From Metarhizium brunneum (Eukaryota; Ascomycota; Sordariomycetes; Hypocreales; Clavicipitaceae): a stretch of 64,000 bases of DNA. The number at the start of each line of letters is the position of its first letter. Position 1 is the stretch's first letter. The stretch lies in assembly GCF_013426205.1 (NCBI RefSeq), contig NC_089422.1:8645001-8709000 (forward strand), in the 5' to 3' direction. The position numbers were made by a program, and so were the translations under genes. The notes beneath the pieces are model-generated. The model did no database searches, was not told the origin of the DNA, and was given only the letters and a program-made list of their open reading frames with translations. Positions 45,708 through 57,338 of this stretch are shown piece after piece.

Positions 45708-48700
45708 GTTAAGTCGAATGGGAAACAGGACAATGAGGTGTCGGGGTTTTATAAGCAGAAAAGGGGGCTGATAGTGGAGGCCGTGTTAATGTGAGAGATG
45801 GCGAGGATGCTAGTAAACAACTAGCCAAAGGTGAAATAAAGAACGCTCAGCCGTTGATACACGAGCCTGAAGCGTAAATCTCCAACTTCGGGGTTTGAAT
45901 GGGCAAGAAAAAGTAGACGGTAAGAGGCACAAGCTGTTATTTTGTAGGGTTTTCGCCCATCCCAAACGCACCTTTCGATTTCCTATACTCCGAGGAAACG
46001 AGTAACCAGCACGGAGAAAACAATCCGCAAGGAGCATATGGATCCATTGTCTCTGACACCAGTCAGCTTGTGGCACCATTCGCACATATGCATACATATG
46101 CAGAGAACCAAAGCGCCGGGTCATGACCACCAGGTGCCTGGACCATTCATTGGTCATATTGTGGCATGTTTTCTCTACCAGTCCGTTCCAACAGACTGGA
46201 ACCAACCCCTGTAGGCATACGAACCAACAGAGTGGTAGACCACACAAACCATGGAAAGACTCCCAACACCCGAAGCTCCGAGAATCGAGGTAAGGAAGGC
46301 GTCCCAAGCAGTGTGGCCTTGGTATGGACGCCTGCCACGACACCAGGATGGCCTTTCTAAGTCAAGAAATTGAACGACAGCGAGGAGTAATTACTACCAG
46401 TATCACGGTTAGCTGTGGGCCGTATGATGCAAAAAAAAACCACCTCATTTGGTCTGTTGCAGGCGCCATGGGTAGCCCTCGCAACCCGAAACCCTTGCTT
46501 CTTTGGAGATAGGCGCCTGGGCGAAGCCCAAGTGAAGGTGTTTTTGTTGTCTCTCGGCTGCAGGAAACTGAGCCGAGGACCTTGTTGTCTCATACAATAG
46601 CGAATCAGCACCTCCGGAGGTCTTCGGAGTGACATAATTTCGTTGGTGCAGTTACGGCCAGGCTGTGCCAGCATCTCACAGGGGTGAGACGGCCGCATGC
46701 AACAGAGCTCGGCGATGCTAGTGCCCCAAGACACAATTAGCGTCCCGACCTGTCGGTAGAGGGCAGTGATAGCTCATAAGCAACGAACATGAGAGGTGGC
46801 CATGGTTTGCCCGTTGCCCAAGGCCCAAGTTCCCGGGACGAGAAGGCTGTCTGTCTCGGTCTGTGTGGAGATGAGCTGGGGGTTGTTGCCAACAAAAGCT
46901 TGGCAGCGCCCCCAATACTCGCTCTCCCAAGCCAATGGGCCATATCAACTTGTGCTACTGTACTCCGTATTGTTATCGGAAGGAAAGAATGCAGCTGCGA
47001 AGCTGTGCAACCCTTTGGTCATGGACAAGTGAAGTTGAGACGTCCGACGCTGTTGAACCATTACCAGGATATGTACGTCGTGGGTGCAGTTGGCATTGTG
47101 TAGTTCAAGTAACCAAGTCTCCTACCTGCGAGCCACTGTCCAGGATGATGGCTTGAATTGGCGTGGGCATGATATGGGCAGGGCGATCTGGACGTGGGGA
47201 GGCAAAGGCAAAGCTGAAAATCAGCAGTCAAGAGTGGCGGCCTTGGAGCGGGATATCAGGCTGCTTGTCAATGTTGAATAGATCAAGTTGCAATGAAGCC
47301 TTCGGGACCTTGGAGCGCAGAGGGATAACGCCAGACGGGCGCCGATCAAGTGAGCTGCGCTGAACAAAGCAAACAGAAACGGAGCCAAGAATCGAATGAG
47401 AGTTGCAGGTACGGAGTAATCATGGCTTCATGGGTGCACGACCTGCGTTTAAGCGGATGCAGGGGCTTGGCCTGGGAAATTTGACAGGTCGTCTGCAAAG
47501 GCTTCGGTTAGCAACCCATCGACGACTTGCCAGTCCTTATTTGAGCACCGAGAAATTGGACCTATGTCATGTATAATAATTTGTGCATCGCAAATAAATA
47601 CCAAACACTGCGGTAATCTAATCCGTGCGGCAGGGACAGCGCTTGTTGGTAGTGACTTAGTAGTACCTACTACTGCAATGCCAAAGCAGGAACATTTGAA
47701 GAGCCCAATCTTCATTCTGTTGTAAGACGGATACTTTGCGGGCTTGGCGTTTTGACTCTGCTGTTGCTGGACGTTTGCTATTTGTAGACACTCCTTCTGG
47801 CCGTTATTATTGGCATGCCAAGGAGATCCATTGCTCCAGTCGATGTTGCCGAAAGCTCTACTCCGTACGCTCCTGTTACCAGTGGCGTTGCTGACTCTCG
47901 CCCGCAAGTTTTCGGGGTCTCCCAAAAAAACAGGAAGCAAAGCAAAACACCGGCAGCAGCAGTCAGACGCACCTCATGCTCGCAACGCCATTCTGGACAG
48001 ACGGCAGCAAGCCTCTTAACCAAGGGGCGAAATAGTTGAGGCGTGATGGGGTGTTTGTATGCCTAGGCAAAACAGTAGTATCTAGTCGTAAGAAGCCTGA
48101 CGAATCTCTCAAGGTCTGCGCAAGGACTCAAGAATACCATAAGTCGGGGAAGAGCTTTGAGCAAGGGGAATCACATTTCGTTTGCAATAAATGCGACACA
48201 CAAGGCGAATTCTGAAGCTACCGAGTCCAAGACGAGCTCACCACGTAGTCAGTAGATAAAACCCTGTGGCAGGCTGCGCGAGTAACAGAGAGAATGGACC
48301 GCAACTGTCTCTGGCGCTGCGTGGCTACACGATTTCCGGTGTGGTTGGCATATTCGATTGAAGCGCTGATGCTGTGGCATCGTATAGATGTCACCAGTCA
48401 TCTTGACCACCCTTCATCCTGAACTCCCAGAAGGGGCCGGCACTCACAAACAAACGATCGAGTTGCAGCATTCAACGTCGGGACCAGAGAGGCGTGGAAC
48501 AAGACCTCAAGTGGCTGTGAACTTCAACAAACTGCCACGCTCCAAGTACAGATGAACTGGGCAATTTGTATGTTGTCTGACATATCAATGACGCGATCTC
48601 TGCGCTACAAGGTCATTTCGTTGTATCCGCAGCATGGGGTTTCTTATAATACCAATCGTCCCACGAGTTCCTAAACCATAGCGTGGCTGCAAATATTAGG

Positions 48701-49306
48701 ACCATTAAGAATCAGCCCTTGCCGGGAATTGGAGGTTTCATTTGAAGAATATCACTTCAGCATGGAGAAAATCCGAAACCGATGGCAAAGCGCTTTCTCG
48801 AAGGGTTGTCCTGGTCCTAGGCAGTCAGATCAAGCCGTTTTGAGGTAGGCTCCGGAAGACTTGGTAGTCTGTGATACCGTCAGGCCATCAGTCAACATGA
48901 GAGTGGCCGTGACGGCCGAAGAGACCAAAAGCCTCCTCTCCATTTGAAATGGGGAGGCCGAACACCCGTCCATGGCGCAAACGGCCCCAGCTTTCTGAGT
49001 TTCCAATGGGCAGCAACGTCTGGGATCCACAGCCCAGGGGTCGGCACAGGCCAGGGGCAAGCTGATGGAGGATTGGTGCACTATCTCCAGATGTCCACGG
49101 ACCGTCCGGCAAGGGCGGAACGACGTCATGAGGAAGACTGGATGCGATAAGGCGATCCAAGGCCCTCGGTAGCTTGGTGAGCTTGTGCTGGACGCTACTT
49201 AAGAACCAGCACCCCTCGAATGAAGGCGCGATATTTTTCTCGATTGTGCCAAATTTAGTCAGTGGGGCCAGAATAAAAACCAGGAAACAAAACCTGATAG
49301 ACGAAG
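45708..49306. other. Long intergenic region without a supported gene
   Basis: 3.6 kb. The longest frame (47449-47940, minus, 163 codons) has no usable ATG near its start and no family signal. Three copies of the 9-mer TACTCCGTA/TACGGAGTA occur here (46961-46969, 47410-47418, 47859-47867). No repeat ends, tRNA or transposase seen. Confidence 0.5.
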
Positions 49307-50351
49307 ATGGCTTCCAAAGGAAACGAGCTGCCGGACTTCACAGTCAGCGACTATGTCAAGTTCTTCTGCGCAGGCGCGCTTGCTGCTACATCAACTCATG
49401 CGGTACGATGCCAATGATGCTTCAAATAACCGGCTCGCTCAGTGCGCGAAGATGCTGGGGACACCGCCATGATCCGATACTGACTACGAAACACTGCAGG
49501 CCGCGACGCCGATTGATGTTGTCAAGACGCGAATTCAGGTCGACGATGCCATGAAGGGACTCAATATGGTTCGAGCAGCTCGGACAATTGTTGCAAAAGA
49601 GGGTTCATCGGCATTGTTGACCGGCTTCGGTCCAACCGCCGTCGGTTATCTGGTCCAAGGCGGCGCCAAGTTTGCCGGATACGAATTCTTCAAAAAGCAG
49701 TACATTGCGTTGGCAGGAGGACCAGACAAAGCCGTCAGCAGCCGCATGGGCATATACCTGGGTGCCAGTGCTACAGCAGAGTGTTTTGCAGATATTCTGC
49801 TTTGCCCCCTTGAGGCAACTCGAATCCGACTAGTCTCGCAGAGAGGCTACGCGAGTGGGCTGACGTCGGGATTTATGCGAATGGCCCGAGAAGAAGGCTT
49901 TCGAGGATTCTACTCGGGTTTCGTGCCGCTGCTGTTCAAGCAGGTGCCGTTCGCCGTCGGGCAGTTCTCAGTCCATGAAGCCGTCAACGAGATCATTTTT
50001 CGGTCAATGGGCCCAGAACGAAAGGCCAAGCTCACCAGCCTGGAGTCAACGGGAGTGGAGCTCACGTCGGGTCTGGCTGCTGGTGCCGCCGCTGCCGTGC
50101 TGTCACACCCAGCAGACACGTTGCTCTCTGCCATCAACAAGGGAGCTGGGGACGGGAGCCAGAGTGCCACAAGTAGAATGTTTCAACTGGCCAAGGAATT
50201 CGGCCCCAAGAGGTTGTTGTTGACCGGGTTAGGGCCACGTCTGGTCATGACCTGTGCACTGGTTTCCGGGCAATTTGTCATATATGCGCGATGCAAGGAG
50301 CTGACTGGCGCACCGCCAAGTATCGAAATTCACAAGGAGAAGGCCTTGTAG
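49307..50351 (+). CDS. Mitochondrial phosphate carrier (MIR1/PIC2 family), 2 exons
   Basis: SLC25-type carrier of the mitochondrial inner membrane that imports phosphate with protons for ATP synthesis; Pic2-type members also carry copper. Exons 49307-49402 and 49500-50351, with a 97-nt intron (GTACGA...CTGCAG), give 315 aa. The three carrier repeats show their signatures: ATPIDVVKTRIQ, CPLEATRIRLVSQ and a weaker third, HPADTLLSAINK. YVKFFCAGALAATSTHA opens helix 1, and TGFGPTAVGYLVQGGAKFAGYEFFK is typical of phosphate carriers. No cleavable presequence. Divergence from the usual MIR1 sequence in the third repeat suggests a paralogue rather than the main carrier. Confidence 0.9.
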
Positions 50352-51853
50352 ACACGGGTAGCCAGAACGGGGCGTGGCCGCGGCGCAAGGGAAAATGGCT
50401 GGATTCGGCGTTTATCGACATTTGGTATGGGGAGTTGTTGAAATTCGATGCGACTGCACCAATAGCGTTCTCATCGGTGTCAAGACAGACAGACGAGACA
50501 AATTTTAGAACCTAGAGCTGGTTAGACGAGCAGAGCTAGAAGTGGGACATGGAGGGTTTAGCATCTATCGACAGTGTCATATCGATTCAAAAAGCGGTTT
50601 GACGGCAACGCGCTGAGGGTCGCATTTGCAGTGGTGAGAGAAAGGTGACCATACCAGACTCGACATCCTATTCATTCGTATTTGTCAATTGGAAGGGGCG
50701 CCTGTGGCGTCAGCCATTCCATCGTGCAAATAGGGAAGGCGCTCTACACACCTACCTTTTTGGACCAAAGCGACTCCAATACTCCGGCGTTACTTCTTGG
50801 GTGCCTATGCAAGGTGGAATGCCTCCAAAGGCTCGAACAATGCAAACGGACCTGAAATTTTAACCGTCTCGCACAATATTCGAGGACGCGTTTATTTTTG
50901 TTGCAATCCTCAAGTTGCGCATGGATCACGCTGAAGTGGCCAGGCCTGAGGGAACTGAAGGGGCGTGTGCACTCCGCATGTCCAGGATACAAAGGCACTT
51001 AGGTAGGCGCGCGTGCAACGAGCCGACTGGCAACTTCCAGATGTCAAGCCCTGCTCTTCGGACTCTTGGGACAGAAGGCACATGCCGCGTACCCTCTACT
51101 TCTGTAGCCCCCAATACAACCACTTGTCCGAGTGTAGCGGAAACTTGGACACTGTCGTTCCTTCTGTAATAGCGTCTGGTCCACTTCAGCGCATGCACCG
51201 TATGCTTCTAATCTCTAATCTTGCCAAGTAAGTACTTAGACTTAAGTACTATGAACTGCTCGCTCAACTGTACTTAAGTACTTAGGTAGCGGTACGATGG
51301 TAGGCCCAAGTACTGGGAACCCGCCTGCCCCACCACCCCAGTGCCCACTTGCCCAAGTAGTACTCCGTGGCGTTGCAGGCTTTGGTTAGGGGTCGCCCCC
51401 GATTGCCATAGGCCTGGTCTGGACGTGAAAGACCACGACGCTTCAAATCCGACGTCTCTCCTTCATCTGGCCGAAAGTGTCACCTATATACACCCTTCAT
51501 CATCCACAGGCCGGACAAAGCCATCGCACACGAGGCCTGTGGCCCGGCACGCAAGCGCACTTGTAAAGATACACTTCAACGACACGAGGTCTTTTTTCCG
51601 CGCTCTCCGGACGGGAAATTCGCCACTTCCATCTCGACTTGGGGACGACTCTTGTTTCGCTGGCGACGGAAGTTTCAATCCCTACACACAAGCTCCAGAC
51701 CTTGATGCGGGCTCATGTGTGTGTCTACCTGGGTATTTAAAGATACGCCATAGAGCTTCCAGATGTATTGAAACCTTTGGTATTTGTATCCGCTCTTCGC
51801 CTTCACCGGGCGGCCATCGCCTCCGTTTCGTGCACGCCGCGTTATCCTTCGAT
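50352..51853. other. KEX2 promoter region with palindromic AAGTACTT motifs
   Basis: 1.5 kb. No supported gene; the long frame open in phase with KEX2 from 51341 to 51853 has no protein-family signal and is probably leader. It contains the AAGTACTT palindrome cluster (51229-51284). Confidence 0.5.
51229..51284. repeat. Cluster of overlapping TAAGTACTTA / GTACTTAAGTAC palindromes
   Basis: The 10-bp palindrome TAAGTACTTA occurs at 51229-51238 and again at 51275-51284, the second overlapping the 12-bp palindrome GTACTTAAGTAC (51270-51281). CTTAAGTACT lies between them. It could be paired factor sites or a hairpin remnant, about 570 bp upstream of the KEX2 start. Confidence 0.5.
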
Positions 51854-54371
51854 ATGAGAGCTGCGCTTTTCGCTGGCCTTGTTGGCCTCGCCTCCCTCTC
51901 CTATGCTGGCCATGCACCAAGGGACTACAAAGACAATGACTACTACGTTATACAGATTGACTCCTCTGTTCCTCCAGAAGAAATCGCGTCTCGCCTACAT
52001 CTTCGACACGAAGGTACCGTCGGTGCACTGTCCGACCATCATGTTTTCCGCTCTCGAAAAACTGAGCACGACGTCGTACGAAGAGAACTACTAGAAAGTA
52101 AGAGGAAGAAGCGCACACTAGAGGAGTACGATGTGCTAGACAATATACGGTTCTCGGCTAAGCAGGAGCTGCGTCGACATTTGCATAAACGTGTGATCCC
52201 GCCACCTCCTCCCGGGGCTCATATACCGCGTGCTGTCGCAGATCCTGCCCTCTCGGCCGTCAAGAAACAGCAAACAATCATGGATACCCTCAGCATTAAG
52301 GATCCGATTTTTACGGCGCAGTGGCATCTGTTTAATTCTGTCGAGGTCGGCAATGACGTCAACGTGACTGGTGTGTGGATGGAGGGCATTACTGGCAAGA
52401 ATGCTACCGTTGCCATCGTCGATGATGGCTTAGACATGCATAGTGAGGATCTTAGAGAGAATTATTTCGCTGAAGGCTCCTACGACTTCAACGACCACGA
52501 TCCAGAACCCGCCCCTGTGCTTTCAGATGATCACCATGGCACGCGATGCGCTGGAGAAGTCGCCGCTGTCCGCAACGATGTATGTGGTATCGGTGTTGCG
52601 TATGAGTCCAAGGTCGCAGGCATCCGTATTCTGAGCGCCGTCATCTCCGACGAAGATGAGGCCGAGGCTCTCATGTACAAGAACGACAAGAACCAAATCT
52701 ATTCATGCTCTTGGGGCCCTTCTGATGATGGTCGCACTATGGAGGCCCCCAGTGTTCTGATCAGAAGGGCCATGCTCAAGTCTATTCAAGAAGGTCGAAA
52801 TAAGCTCGGCTCTATCTTTGTCTTTGCCAGCGGTAACGGAGCGAAGAGTGGAGATAACTGCAACTTCGATGGCTATACCAACTCCATCTTCAGCATCACA
52901 GTCGGCGCTGTTAGCAGGGATAATCAACAGACATATTACTCAGAACCTTGCTCCGCTCAGCTCGCGGTCACTTACAGCAGCGGTGGCAGCACTTCCGACG
53001 GCTTCATCGTAAGTACTAACTAATAACCTCACTCATCGGGAACACATTGGCTCACAACACCTAGCACACGACAGATGTCGGGTCAAACAGATGCACAGAT
53101 CGTCACGGAGGAACTTCGGCGGCAGCTCCACTTGCCGCTGGTATCTTTGCCCTGGTTTTGGAAGTTGACCCGGAGCTCAGCTGGAGAGACATGCAATATC
53201 TCGTCATGGACACAGCCAAGCCCTTTTCGGCCCCGGGTGTTGTCTGGAACCAGACAGGTATTGGAAAGCAATTCAGCCACGCGTTTGGTTATGGCAAAAT
53301 TGACACCTACGACCTTGTGCAGAAAGCCAAGACTTGGAAGAAGGTGAAGCCTCAAGCATGGTTCTTTTCTCCTCGGCTTGAGGTCAATGGGGCGATTCCT
53401 GAAGGGCCAACCGGCATTAGTGCCAATTTTACTGTCACGAAGGACATGCTAAAGGAGGCAAATCTGGAACGATTGGAGCATGTGACAGTCTTCATGAATG
53501 TCAACCATACTCGACGGGGTGACATTAGCGTCGACTTGATCAGCCCATCCAACATGGTCAGTCAGATCGCAACTACTCGCAGCGGTGACGAGCACTATGC
53601 CGGCTATGTTAACTGGACCTTCATGAGCGTTGCTCACTGGTAAGGAATATCTCCACTGCTCACGCCGTTTCAAATGACTAACACACATACAGGGGTGAAT
53701 CCGGTGTTGGAAAGTGGACTTTGGTTGTTAGAGATACAGAGCAAAACAAACACAACGGTTCATTTGTCGACTGGCGCTTAAAGCTATGGGGTGAGTCTAT
53801 CGATGCCAAAAAAGCCACCGAACTGGGTATGCCTACAGAGGATGAGTATGTCGATCTTCCTGTTACGCAAAGTCCTACGCCAACAGCCAGCCCCACGCCT
53901 ACAGCCACTGCTTCACCTACTACTACTGCTACTGCTACTTCCACCGTTCCGCCATCCTGGTTCCCCGGCTTTGGGTCCAAGACAGCAATGCTGTGGGTTA
54001 TTGGTGCTGCTGTTCTTATTGTGCTCTTCTGTATTGGCTTGTGTATTTACCTCTTCATCGCTCGAAAGCGTCGTAACACGCCCCGTGACGACTATGAGTT
54101 TGAGCTACTTGATGAAGAAGAGGCCGATGGTCTGAATAGCAATGAGAAGGGCGGTGAAGGCCGCCGAACCCGCGGTGGCGAGCTATATGATGCATTTGCC
54201 GGGGCCAGTGATGACGAGGAAGAATTTGATGAATACAGAGATCCGTCAACGGAAAGATTGGCTGGTAATGGGTATGAAGAGGATCAATATGTCGTGGGTG
54301 AGGAGAGCGATGACGAGGGCAGTTCAGGCGCGGCCGAAACAATGCCCCTTGGCGGAGGAAGCCGATCATAA
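51854..54371 (+). CDS. KEX2: Kexin, furin-type processing protease, 3 exons
   Basis: Cleaves secretory pro-proteins after Lys-Arg/Arg-Arg in the late Golgi. Exons 51854-53008, 53065-53639 and 53693-54371 give 802 aa; introns are 56 and 53 nt. The signal peptide is MRAALFAGLVGLASLSYAG. A propeptide with basic sites ends near LHKR. The subtilisin domain has D190 (IVDDGLD), H228 (HHGTRC), oxyanion N328 (ASGNG) and S403 (HGGTSAAAP), with the D-to-H spacing of 38 seen in yeast Kex2. A P domain follows, then a Thr/Pro/Ser stalk (repeated PTPTAS-like units, about residues 640-670), one membrane helix (about 676-699) and an acidic cytosolic tail with YEFELL, the kind of aromatic motif that returns Kex2 to the Golgi. 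ATG 51854 is chosen because the signal peptide begins there. Confidence 0.96.
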
Positions 54372-54817
54372 CCACCTTGGCGTTTAGGTACATGGAACAA
54401 GACTCCATTTGGATGTGGTGTATATTTTTGAGGGCCAAGGCCGTGATGACAGTTGACGGGTTGTCTTTTTTCCCCAGTTTTGGAATATGCTTCCTGTTCA
54501 AATAAATGCCTTGCTCATCTGCATGGGATCAAAAGGAGTTTTGAATGTATTATCAAAGGATCATGCCTAGCCCAGCATTACGAATAGATTTACTTAGTAC
54601 TTGAACACACTGGACATGAGACATGGTTTCTCGGACCGAATAGTGCCTGGGGCTGTTCAATAACCGGTCTATTTACAGCGAGCGCATTACGTTCTGTATG
54701 ACGCTTAAAAGGTTGCTATCGTAACTACTTAATCTTATTCGCCAACGCCGAGCCAGAAGAGAGAGAAAAGGAACAGAATCAGCCGCAACGCCAGTGTTTA
54801 ACTTGTAGCAATATCAA
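54372..54817. other. Convergent 3' regions of KEX2 and SNX4
   Basis: 446 bases. An AATAAA at 54500-54505 fits a KEX2 polyadenylation signal. No gene seen. Confidence 0.5.
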
Positions 54818-56341
54818 TTACGCGGCTAGCACGCTCTCCTGGTCCATTTCTTTGATGTACCTCTCCCAAAGGTCAACCACCTCTCCGTAAAACCCGACGT
54901 GTGCATCCGCCAGCCCACCCAGCTGTGTCTTGAACTCGGCCCTCTTGATGCGCTCGAAATCGGCGACTTCCCGGACGACCTCGTCGTCGAACATGTCGCT
55001 CGTGGCACGGGCCCGCTCTACCTCGGTGGTGAGCTCCTCGACGCGCAGCTCGAGCTTGCGCTGGCGCTCGCGGCGGGCCTGCTCGTGGTCGACGCCGCGG
55101 ACGTCTTCGATCTTGGCGCGGATGAAGGAGCCGGCGCCCGAGGACGCGTAGCCCGACTGGAGGGAGTCGCGCTCCGCGGTGGACTTGTTGAGGTACTCAG
55201 TGAGCTGTTCGTAGTCGAGCTGCTTCTGCTCCCGCGCGCGGAGGAGGTTCTTGAGCGAGAGGGAGTAGGCCTGCATGTCGCGCAGGGAGCCGAGGTAGTC
55301 CTGGTCGGTGACGTCGCGCAGGGTGTGCAGGTGCGCGGCGGTGTCTTGGATGGAGGCGGCGAAGGCGTGGACCTCGGGCTCGACGCCGGGCTCGAGGGTG
55401 ATGAGCTTTTGGAACTGCTCCGCGAGGTCCTTGAGGTCCGTTTCGAGATCGGCCTCGCGGCGGACGACGCGGGCGACAATCTTTTCAATGTTGCCCAGGT
55501 CCTCGTCGAGCTTGTCGCTCTTGTCTTTGACTTCGATGAAGCGCCTGTCCGGCTTGTGCAGCTTGGTGAAGGCGTTGATGAAGGTGTCTGCGAAGTTGTC
55601 GAAGACGCCGCTCGAGTTGCTGGGGTCGGTGGAGAGGCTGGTGCGGGCGCTGCGGCTGCGCATGGTCGCGTTCCAGTCGGGGCTCTCGAGGAAGCTGTGC
55701 AGGATGGGTGCCCGGCGGAGGATGGGGTGCAGTGATAGACGGGTGAGGAAGCGCTGGAACGAGTGTGCCCGTCGCAAGGTGAAGTCTGGGCCGAAGCGGT
55801 CGCCGCGCACGTATTCCATGCGCTGCTTGTCCGGGAGCGGGGGCACGGCGGTGGCGGGATAGTCTCGCATGAGCTGCTTGTATAGGAAGACAAAGTCTGT
55901 GAAGCGTCGCCGGACAGTCGTTGTTTCTTTCTGGAACGACTGGAAGGTGGACTGGTGTGGAACATGTCCATGTTAGCTGTTTGTGTCTCACTGACGATGA
56001 GGGGACTTTGCAGTCAACAGCCAGCATTGCCTCCTCGGCGCCGGAGGGAAGGGCCGACGCTATGTCGCATAGGTGCTCATACGTACGTGAGTGGTAATCA
56101 GATATGAAATGAATGCATCCTTGCTGCCGTCATTCTCCTTGAGCGGACTACCAACTGTACACTCGAGCTTCTCGCTGCCTAGCCCGTGAGGATCGAGCTC
56201 GCGGCCGCTACGTCTGGCTCCTGAGGCCTCGCCATCATGGTGCCCGTGCTGTCCTGCGACTGAATTTACTGCGGTGTCGTGTTCCGTCCATGATATGCTG
56301 GAGAAGTTGTCTTGGTCGTGGTCTTGGTCAGTGACGGCCAT
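54818..56341 (-). CDS. SNX4: Sorting nexin SNX4 (Atg24), PX-BAR protein, 2 exons
   Basis: Binds PI3P on endosomes, recycles SNAREs to the Golgi and supports selective autophagy, normally as a dimer with Snx41/Snx42. Minus-strand exons 56341-56087 and 55951-54818 give 462 aa, with an unusually long 135-nt intron for this window. The splice falls inside the PX domain: DAFISYLITTH joins STFQSFQKETTTVRRRFTDFVFLYKQL, giving the Arg-Arg-Phe that contacts PI3P, then a Pro-rich PPLPDK loop and RRAHSFQRFLTRL. The rest (about 180-462) is a long charged helical BAR region (for example ARRERQRKLELRVEELTTEVERA). GC-rich third positions create long shadow frames on the plus strand. Confidence 0.93.
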
Positions 56342-57338
56342 GGTGTTGCTATTCAATGTGCAGCACGGCGTTGTACGGATTCGGCGAGCGGGGCCAACGA
56401 GCTTGACTGCTTTCGCGCTGAGATGCAGGTGTTCTTTGCAGAGAGGGATGGCCCGAAGGAATCAGTTTCGTCGACCGTGAGGAGCACGGAAAGGAAAGAG
56501 GGAGCAGCCGAGGGGAAATATGCTCCTGAATGGGTGAAGGTTGCAAGTGCGAACAGTAGGAACAGCTGGTGGGAGCTCGGATCAATGCTGTGGCGTGGGA
56601 TGATGATGTGGGGGCTGAAGAACCCCGGGGGTGTTTGTTGCGGAATACAAAGACAAGAACAAGCAAAGAACAAGATTCAAGTGTCGCAAGCTAGAATGAA
56701 GCAGTTTATGGGCCCAGTAAAATTGACCAGCGGCTAAATCAACTACGCATATTCGCATTTTGTGTCAAGTGAAGCATCAAGGTCGTTTGTCATCTCAGCC
56801 ATGCCACACATGTACCCCTTAACAACATCATGAGAGCAGCCCCTACGACGATGACGCACGCCTCCGGAGCCTTCAATTCAATCTTCACAACCACTGTATT
56901 ATATGGAAAAGGGTATCAGTGAACTTAGCCCGACACACCATCGTAATGCAGCCGAAAGCTAGTACATACAAAATTCAATGCAGTCTATTTCCTATCCTGT
57001 TGGTGGCAAAAAGTCTATGTGATGTATATATGTCGCCTTCACCGTGATCCCACCATGAGATGGGCCATGTGCACCGCCCGCTGAGTTTTCTGTTGTGCAT
57101 GTCAATACACCCAGCCCCTATCCCGAAAAAAAAAATGCCTACTCCGCCACATTTCAAATCATACATATGAAAATAAAATAATATTCGTTGAATGATAGAG
57201 TGGCTTGGAATTTGTTCTGCCCAGCATGTGGCAATGAGTAGGGGAGATGTACTTTGACGCCGACGTTGCGTGTCGCTTTTTTAATGCGAGTCTTGGTCGA
57301 TTCATCAAGATCTGCGCTTTTTTTGTCATTTATATTGT
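56342..57338. other. Intergenic between SNX4 and MDM38
   Basis: About 1 kb. A plus-strand frame (56312-56737) starts inside SNX4 exon 1 and shows no family signal. No gene supported. Confidence 0.5.

Noticed and set aside
47449..47940. Minus-strand 163-codon frame
   Set aside because: Starts with TTG, has no suitable ATG near its start and shows no domain or splice partner.
51341..51853. N-terminal extension of kexin
   Set aside because: In frame but without family similarity; the signal peptide begins at ATG 51854.
54899..55735. Plus-strand frames opposite SNX4
   Set aside because: Leu/Val/Gly-rich shadow of a GC-rich helical gene; the PX-BAR protein is on the minus strand.
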